Source: Potentilla sterilis
Taxonomy: Eukaryota > Streptophyta > Magnoliopsida > Rosales > Rosaceae
Assembly (NCBI GenBank): GCA_963682095.1
Contig: OY821754.1
Coordinates: 21,798,978-21,862,977, forward strand
Direction: 5' to 3'
DNA: 64,000 nucleotides
Numbering within the stretch: the stretch's first letter is position 1; every line of letters starts with the position of its first letter. The notes beneath the pieces are model-generated. The model was not told the DNA's origin and made no database searches. It worked only from the letters and a program-made list of their open reading frames with translations. Position numbers and translations under genes: made by a program. This document shows positions 58,601-64,000 of the stretch, piece after piece.

Positions 58601-58884
58601 ATTGGATCCTTACCCACCTCCTGCCTCCAATCTCCATTAACAAAAAAGAGCTCCTTCTTCATACTATAAATCCTATTATCTTCAGCTTTCAATTCTGAAG
58701 CAGAAGATAGAACAAACCCACATGCTTTCTTCACTTCATCTATTCTATCATAGCTATAGGTGATAGTGGCTTCACTTCTTTCATTTCTGAGATCATCAAA
58801 TGCTGAAGTGGGGTATGAATATGCGAACCCAAAACCCAAAAACCCATATACAATCCAAACAACAACCAAAGATACAAACTTCAT
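55690..58884 (-). CDS. DUF2921 family membrane protein, intronless, 1064 aa
   Basis: One uninterrupted frame from ATG 58884, with a signal peptide-like start (MKFVSLVVVWIVYGFLGFGF). The first ~700 residues form a large, mostly soluble part with scattered Cys pairs and N-glycosylation sites, presumed luminal or extracellular. The last ~330 residues hold about six or seven hydrophobic segments, e.g. VLTLSLAICGISSQLFYI, LVMLGIQAIGYSIPLVTG, VKLLLMASLLLTLRL, AIHLIGYVMVLVIHSM, FFLLPQIIGNLVW and IPVTAILLAVVVYVQ, followed by a short hydrophilic tail. Length and layout match plant DUF2921 proteins of about 1060 aa. From memory, the same domain occurs in FLYING SAUCER-type RING E3 ligases of the endomembrane system; no RING finger is present here. 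Molecular function unknown. Confidence 0.92.
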   Translation of the reverse strand: MKFVSLVVVWIVYGFLGFGFAYSYPTSAFDDLRNERSEATITYSYDRIDEVKKACGFVLSSASELKAEDNRIYSMKKELFFVNGDWRQEVGKDPIMPFDDREVQSEFLGNRTALNLASFWLMDIDRAHRSKKSLSVSGFMVIGITVDGSFMDYYGYQGSPEFQMWPSHSQMTISFQGIYTETKKNGGERVMCLLGSTMLPSREPDSADPWEWLKASDSSNQPPLSQDDQILLVLHFPMTFNLTSRAIQGELRSLNPKSNSKYFDEVHILSQLGKSAMYEFGSEKIVSRACDPYPSDDSLVYGSVSNYKGHAICEILKEVARDQAFTVVPNWRCNGTDEFCSKLGPFVTDKEIKASDGSFKGVKLYMQKIKCEQTAAGENASSARVSAVFRAVSPMENLYTAAKRSGLNNLTVAAEGIWKSTSGQLCMVGCLGLVDIEGTRCITRICLYVPTSFSIKQRSILYGSFSSINNTGASYFPLSFEKLVQPSELWNYFRVSSPNYKYTKISSAAVVLEKNEPFSVGTVIKKSLLSFPKLEDTESFELSLSVLSEDLTLHVAALPDPIPKPQPPKVDVQMEILSVGPLFGRYWSPQNGSTAQEETPYHTKSEYTEKQLLLNVSAQLTITGKVYSNLSVLYLEGLYDPHVGKMYLVGCRDVRASWKILYESMDLEAGLDCLVEVVVSYPPTTSRWLVNPAACISIASQRTEDDPLYFSAVKLQTLPIMYRKQREDILSRRGIEGILRVLTLSLAICGISSQLFYIRSNVDSVPYMSLVMLGIQAIGYSIPLVTGAEALFKKLASEFYETSAYDLDNSQWFHILDYTVKLLLMASLLLTLRLCQKVWKSRIRLLTQTPLEPHRVPNDKRVLITTSAIHLIGYVMVLVIHSMRTGQRSIRTKSYKIAREESRGLWEWETELEEYVGLVQDFFLLPQIIGNLVWQIDCKPLRKFYFIGITLVRLFPHIYDYVRAPALNPYFAKEYEFVNPSMDFYSKFGDIAIPVTAILLAVVVYVQQKWDYERLSKMLTFGQCRLLPLGSRVYERLPSNSKAFEAELVSAVNGNGRQENDGVE

Positions 58885-59876
58885 GATCTTAAAGTCTTAA
58901 GCTTTATCACTTTCTTCAAGATTTCTAAGCTATCCCACTAACTGAAGTACACAAAACTTCAATACCCAAAGTTTCTAAACATTTAATCCGACCAAAATAG
59001 TCAACTTGAATCTTTGAAAACTTTCTTGCTTAGTGTTCAAAATTTCTACCAAACATTTGAAGCAAGGAACACTAACCTGAATCTGTCCCCTCTTGCATTG
59101 AGTTCTGTGAAGATGAACCCACGTAGATCTTGGGCTTCAGATCGGAGACAGAGAGAGAAAGAGAAAGGTAAGCAGGAGCAGACTGGATCTTGGGTAGGAA
59201 ATAAGGAAGACAAAGGAGTAAAACTCAAGTTGCAATGGTTGTTGTGTTTGATGTTTGCTGCCTACTAATCTTAGCAAGTGTACAACGGGTTGTGTGATAT
59301 TTCTTATTTTAGGTGAAATAAACGGTCAACTCCTTGAAGAATTTCCCCACCAGGAGAAGAGGAGAGGAAAATTGACCCAAAAAACGTTGGAGAGACAAGA
59401 AAATTAAAAATGGCAAACATACATAGATTGCCAACACCCCATAAGTATCTAATGATGTCTGTTATTAGTTCACAATTATCTTACGAATCTCCAAAGACTA
59501 CCATATATCTTCATATATTAAAAAATACGATCGTTTGTTTTGTAATTTTTGAAAATTGGACCTCTCACATATAAAAAAATGCATGTTTTATGACTCAACG
59601 AATATATTTATCGATGTGCCATATAATGATACAAATGTGTGTGTTATCAGCATCGATGACACGTACATTTGTATTAGTACCTAATGCTCTCCTGGGTATG
59701 CCAATTAATGTTGCTTAATCATCGGGTTGGGTCCGTATTCACTTAAAATCTTCCTGCATATGCCGAGTCCTAGGCCCTCCTGGGTCATCCATCGACTACT
59801 ATGGAACATGTCTTGAACTAATTGAGGGGGAAGACCTTCACCAGGGCGTACCAACCTTCATCATAAACACCGTATT
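58885..59876. other. Upstream region of the DUF2921 gene
   Basis: 5'-UTR and promoter side of the gene; CT/GA-rich stretch at about 59125-59215. Nothing else recognised up to the Mutator-like element. Confidence 0.5.
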
Positions 59877-59886
59877 GGTACTAGTC

Positions 59887-60002
59887 TATGAAGCACGGAC
59901 ACGGACACGAGTGTCCAAAACGGACACGATTCGATACGCGGACACGAGAAAATAAAATTTTCTCGGACACAGACACGTGGTGGACAAGTTAATTAAATGT
60001 TA

Positions 60003-60045
<43 letters not shown>

Positions 60046-62865
60046 TCCCCAGTCCGCTCCTCTCTCTCTTTCTTCTTCCTCTTTCTTTCTCTCTCTTTCT
60101 CTTTCTCTCTCCTTGACCTCCTTCCTCTCTTTCTCTCTCCTTCATCTTCCTCTTTCTCTTTCTCCCCTCACTGGACCCAGAACTCAGATCCCAGATCCTC
60201 CTCAGATCTCCTCTCCAACCACCTCCGCGACCTCCTCCTCAGATATGCGTCTTCCACCTCCAGTGCCTCTCGGCTCGCCTCGTCCTCCACCTCAGCTCGC
60301 CTCTCCTCCTCCTCCACCTCGGCTCGCCTCTCCTCCTCCCTCGGCTCTCCCACCCCGTGTGTCCAACCCCATCTCGCGTGTCCATATTGGACACGCGCGT
60401 GTCCAAGACGTGTCCGAATTGTAGTTCGCGTGTCCTACTGTAAGATCCTAATAAATAGAAATTTCTTTTTATTAGTTCCATTCTTAAAAAAATAATAATA
60501 ATAATAATAAAATTTGAAACCGACGTTTTAAAGGCAGCAAGCAGGAGCTGTCCTGTTGGGGTTGTTCCTTGCCTGATAGCAGCAGCTAGAGGGACTTCTG
60601 ATCTTGTTTTAGATAGAACCAATAGGAGTAGAGATGAGAGTCGGTTAATCCCCTATAGGTAGAGGAAGGAGCTAGGAGCTTAGAGAGGAGAAGGAGAATA
60701 AGCAGAGAAAGAACGAAGTGAAGATTGAGAAAGAGAGAAGACAATCCTTTAATTCCATCATTCTAATCTGAGCTAGAATTTGATGTTTCTTTGTTGTTTC
60801 AGAACCAAATTCGATTTGTGTTGTTATGGGAAGTGTTTTTCTTTTGCTCTTATGCTTGATTCTTGTTTCTATCATTATGCTTACATCGATTTAGAACGAA
60901 TTTGTTGTTAAATATCTGTTAGAACTTGTTAAAATTATGATTATTTTCAGTTGGGTTTTACTTTAATGTTGGGAAGAACTTCAAGAACATAGTTCATAGG
61001 TTTGGGGTGTCCAAATCACTTTTTTTTGATTTTGTATGTTTCATGGGTTATGTTGTTTAATGGTTTTAGAGTTCTGGAATTGAAGTGACAAGGTTCTTAT
61101 AATCTTTTCGAAGTTGTATAGCTTCAATTGTTAACTCAAATTTGGATTTTAAGTGAGTTCAACAATTCTGAAAATTCTGTAAATTTTCCAGAAATTTGTA
61201 TTTTTTGGTCTACTTTGTAATCTCTTATCTATCAGTTCAATTGTTAGTTGGGAAATTGGAAAGCATGACTGAAAACCTCATTTACCAAGGTTTCTATACG
61301 TTCAAGAATCATTGATTTTGGATAAGTTTTGGTTTGTCAAATAGCTTGGCCAATACAGCCTTTTATGCAGCAAAACCAAATTTCCTGGGTAAAGTTTACT
61401 TTTTCCCAACTTTGAGGGTGCATAACTTTTTACTCAGAGCTTCAATTGTAAAACCGAAACTATGGATTTAAAGCTTGAAATCCCAACTTTATATTAGGCT
61501 TCAAATCATCAACTTTTATTAATTTTATGATGGTTAAAATTGAACCCAAAAGTTGTTAGTTACTTACTGTTTTGAACATAGTTAAAGTGAAATGTTTTAA
61601 ATCATTCTTTGTGTAATCTGAAACTTGTATAGTCCAATAGCTTTCTTAAGTACTTTGTTTTAACTAAGGTACGTGTTGTATATATTTTGGTATGATTAAC
61701 TAGTAATATAATTCTAATCTTAGTATTTGTTTGTGTATGTATTTATATGATCGCTAAGCTCTGGGAGACGTCGGTGGTAGTTCACAAGTTTAAGAGCAAG
61801 GTTTGATCTCGAATTTCTGCTGGACAATTCGAGGTAGGGTTTGATGGGGTGTATTTCATTATGATATTGTTTGGAATTTTGGCATTGTTTATTATGAGTT
61901 TGGTGATATTTCATTTCTTGATGGGTTATTTCGTATCTACAATGTTGGGAAAGCATGTGTTTTTGTTTTTTTTTTTATATTACTGGATCATGCATTTCAT
62001 GATGGGAAAATGGTGAGATTGGAAGTTAGAGGGAACATGAGTGTTTGGGAAATGAAATTGTTATTGTGAAAACCTTTTGTGTAGTTGAGTTAACTCATGG
62101 GGACATCCAGTAGCTATGATCAGCCCACATGTGCACAAGTTAGGGGAAAGTATGCCCTTTCGACGCCAGAAGTCGATAAAATGATCTATTTCGGGTTTCG
62201 GGACTGGCCGGGGACCATGAGTATAACAAGAAGACTAACAAAAGAAGAGAAAAAAATTATATATATATATATTTGAGGGTGGTAGATAGTGTGAGGAGGA
62301 ACATTACATATAAACATTGTTATTTTGTTATATGTTTTGGTTCGCTTGTGTTATGTTATGTATTGTTGCAAGTATATAAACTAGCCCTACTGAGTCCCAC
62401 CCCTTTTTCAAACCCATTGCAGGTGTGGTACCAGACGTGTAGAACAAGTCTTAGGCGTATCTAATTTTGTGAACTAAGGTTTTCAAGTTTTAGTTTTTTC
62501 TTTGTAAATTAAGGCTTGAATAAGGAATAGTCGTTTTGGAAAGAAACGCTATTCTAGTTTGTGTGTAAGTAAATGCTTTAAGCATATATTTCTTTTAGCG
62601 CCTTTGTAAGGCTTGTAATAAATAAAGGTACGAGGGTTTTGTTTTCTCATATCATGTTATGATATCTGTCTCATTTCAATTATAGATGTCAATTTGTCTA
62701 TAATTAAAATGCGATTCACGCCTTAAGACGAGGTTACACCTTTACTCGAATTGGGGCGTGACACCTACCGTATTTGGACGTATTTAGGCGTGTCCGTGTC
62801 CGATATGTGTTCGATACGTGTCCGACACGCGACACGCCAGTGCAGGAACGTGTCCGTGCTTCATA
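59887..62865. mobile_element. Mutator-like element carrying a nested solo LTR
   Basis: Both ends read TATGAAGCACGGACACG inward, with further GACACG/CGTGTCC repeats just inside. A 10-bp duplication GGTACTAGTC flanks it (59877-59886 and 62866-62875). Without the solo LTR the element is only ~650 bp: an (AT)n tract (60009-60041) and a long CT-rich stretch (60050-60360). No transposase. Confidence 0.88.
60439..62763 (+). mobile_element. Solo LTR of a gypsy-type element, nested
   Basis: 2325 bp beginning TGTAAGATCC and ending GGGGCGTGACA, with a 5-bp duplication CCTAC on both sides (60434-60438 and 62764-62768). Orientation plus is inferred from a CTGAGTCCCACCC...TTGCAGGT stretch (about 62390-62425) and AATAAATAAAGG (about 62617) toward the right end, typical of the 3' half of long plant gypsy LTRs. 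No internal region or ORF of note. Confidence 0.88.
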
Positions 62866-62875
62866 GGTACTAGTC

Positions 62876-63220
62876 AATTACATATCAAAAAACATATATA
62901 TGCATTGTCATTGATATAAGTGCATTAAAAAAAAAATTATAAGAACAGTACACGAAGTTTACTCCACTAAGAATTTTGGTGTTTCAACTTTGTGAAATAA
63001 CATATTAGTACATCAAGTATCAATCGTGACAACATTTTCATAAATGGTACTATTTTAAGACCAATATACCCATTTCTAAATTTATATTATTTTAAATTTT
63101 TTTTTTCTTACTTACTAAAACTTAGTTACTTACCAACTCTAAGAACTAGCCTTCAACATGCCAATTTTTTCACCTAACGACCTCCTGTCTTAAACGGTTA
63201 CTAGTCTGGCGGTATCAATG
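62876..63220. other. Intergenic, nothing recognised
   Basis: AT-rich; no gene or terminal repeat seen. Confidence 0.5.
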
Positions 63221-64000
63221 CTGTCTTGGTATGGAGAGTTTCTTAAGTTCTAGTTAAGTAGAAAAATTTATCTCAAATACCACTCGTAGGAGGTAGTCCT
63301 CCACTTGGGGTTTGATGAGTTAACAAAACAAGCAATCTCAAATACCACTTTTAGGCTGTAGTCCGCCATCTGGAGTTTTTGAAGGTTTAAAAACAAACTT
63401 AAAATTTCGACGGATATGGGGAACACCAATTGAAATTTATTTATTCAAACATACATACATATACATAACCCAGAGCCTCACTCATTATTATAATACAAAC
63501 AGAAAAATAAAGGCAATTTTGGTCTTTTTAACAGTATTAACAGAATTTTCTAACGGAATATTCCGTCATACACCAATCTTATATCTAAAAGAAAACTTGA
63601 TACACTGTTTTGATATCAATATAAGATTGGTTTATATCTAACACAATAATATTCTATTAATACTGTTAAAAATACCAAAATTGCCCTTATTTTTCTATTT
63701 GTATTATAATTATGAGTAGGTAAACAGCTGAACCCAAGAGTGAGACTCTGAGTTATGTATATGTATGTATGTTTGAATAAATAAATTTCAGTTGGTGTTC
63801 CCCATATCCGTCGAAATTTTAAGTTTGTTTTTAAACCTTCTCAAACCCCAGGTGGCGGACTACCGCCTAAGAGTGGTCTTTGAAATTGCTTGTTTTGTTA
63901 AGTCCTCAAACCCCAAGTAGAGGACTACCTCCTAGGAGTGGTATTTGAGATAAATTTTTATGCTTAACTAGAACTTAAGAAACTCTCCAAACCAAGACAG
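63221..64000. repeat. Large inverted repeat (foldback element) running to the window edge
   Basis: The left arm starts CTGTCTTGGTATGGAG at 63221 and the window ends CTCCAAACCAAGACAG. The arms (about 390 bp each) pair along their length around a centre near 63610, e.g. AAATTTCGACGGATATGG at ~63405 with its complement at ~63812. Each arm contains two diverged copies of a 'ctcaaataccac...tagtcc.cca' unit. No coding capacity. The element may extend past 64000. Confidence 0.88.

Noticed and set aside
59014..59268. 84-codon ORF upstream of the DUF2921 gene
   Set aside because: Lies in the presumed promoter/5'-UTR on the opposite strand and has a low-complexity Lys/Glu/Gln-rich stretch without family resemblance.

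Overview
This window is nuclear DNA of a flowering plant, almost certainly a eudicot. Genes carry many short GT-AG introns, one locus is a full-size plant PDR/ABCG transporter, another is a plant DUF2921 membrane protein, and most of the rest is plant transposable elements (Ty1/copia, Ty3/gypsy, CACTA, hAT, Mutator-like and foldback elements, one retroposon). The species cannot be fixed from sequence alone; a Rosaceae-like genome is only a hunch. No CRISPR, rRNA or tRNA gene was seen.

Layout. 1-1009: end of a Tat-like gypsy LTR. 1868-3380: three tandem ~0.5-kb units, each with an (AT)n tract. 3799-4411: small Mutator-like element. 4853-5135: perfect 87-bp inverted repeat built around a CACTA terminus. 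5119-9591: complete but decayed CACTA element; 9691 to ~11645: a second, truncated CACTA element facing it. About 11646-26793: a coding-less copia relative on the minus strand, split by an 11.7-kb gypsy element (14454-26171, 3-kb LTRs) that itself holds a 2-kb solo LTR (19443-21433). 27677-28832: Mutator-like element. 29110-29474: foldback. 31152-33802: hAT transposase with three stop codons in one otherwise open frame. 35431-42902: complete copia element with 185-bp LTRs and ACAAT target duplications, but broken gag and pol. 43123-43892: retroposon with a 17-bp target duplication.

The gene-bearing right third holds two host genes, both on the minus strand. A 24-exon PDR-type ABC transporter (45353-52803) splices by eye to an uninterrupted 1414-residue protein with all NBD motifs. 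An intronless 1064-residue DUF2921 protein (55690-58884) lies upstream. Between them sits a perfect foldback MITE (54741-55297). Further right, a Mutator-like element (59887-62865) contains a second solo LTR (60439-62763), and a very large inverted repeat (63221-64000) runs into the window edge.

The two host genes show no sign of acting together. Most of the interest is in the mobile DNA: a three-level nest with exact target duplications, a shared promoter-like block in two different gypsy LTR families, facing CACTA elements with the same subterminal motif, and a copia family with GC-rich segments inside pol. I found no convincing new biological system; these are the best leads.
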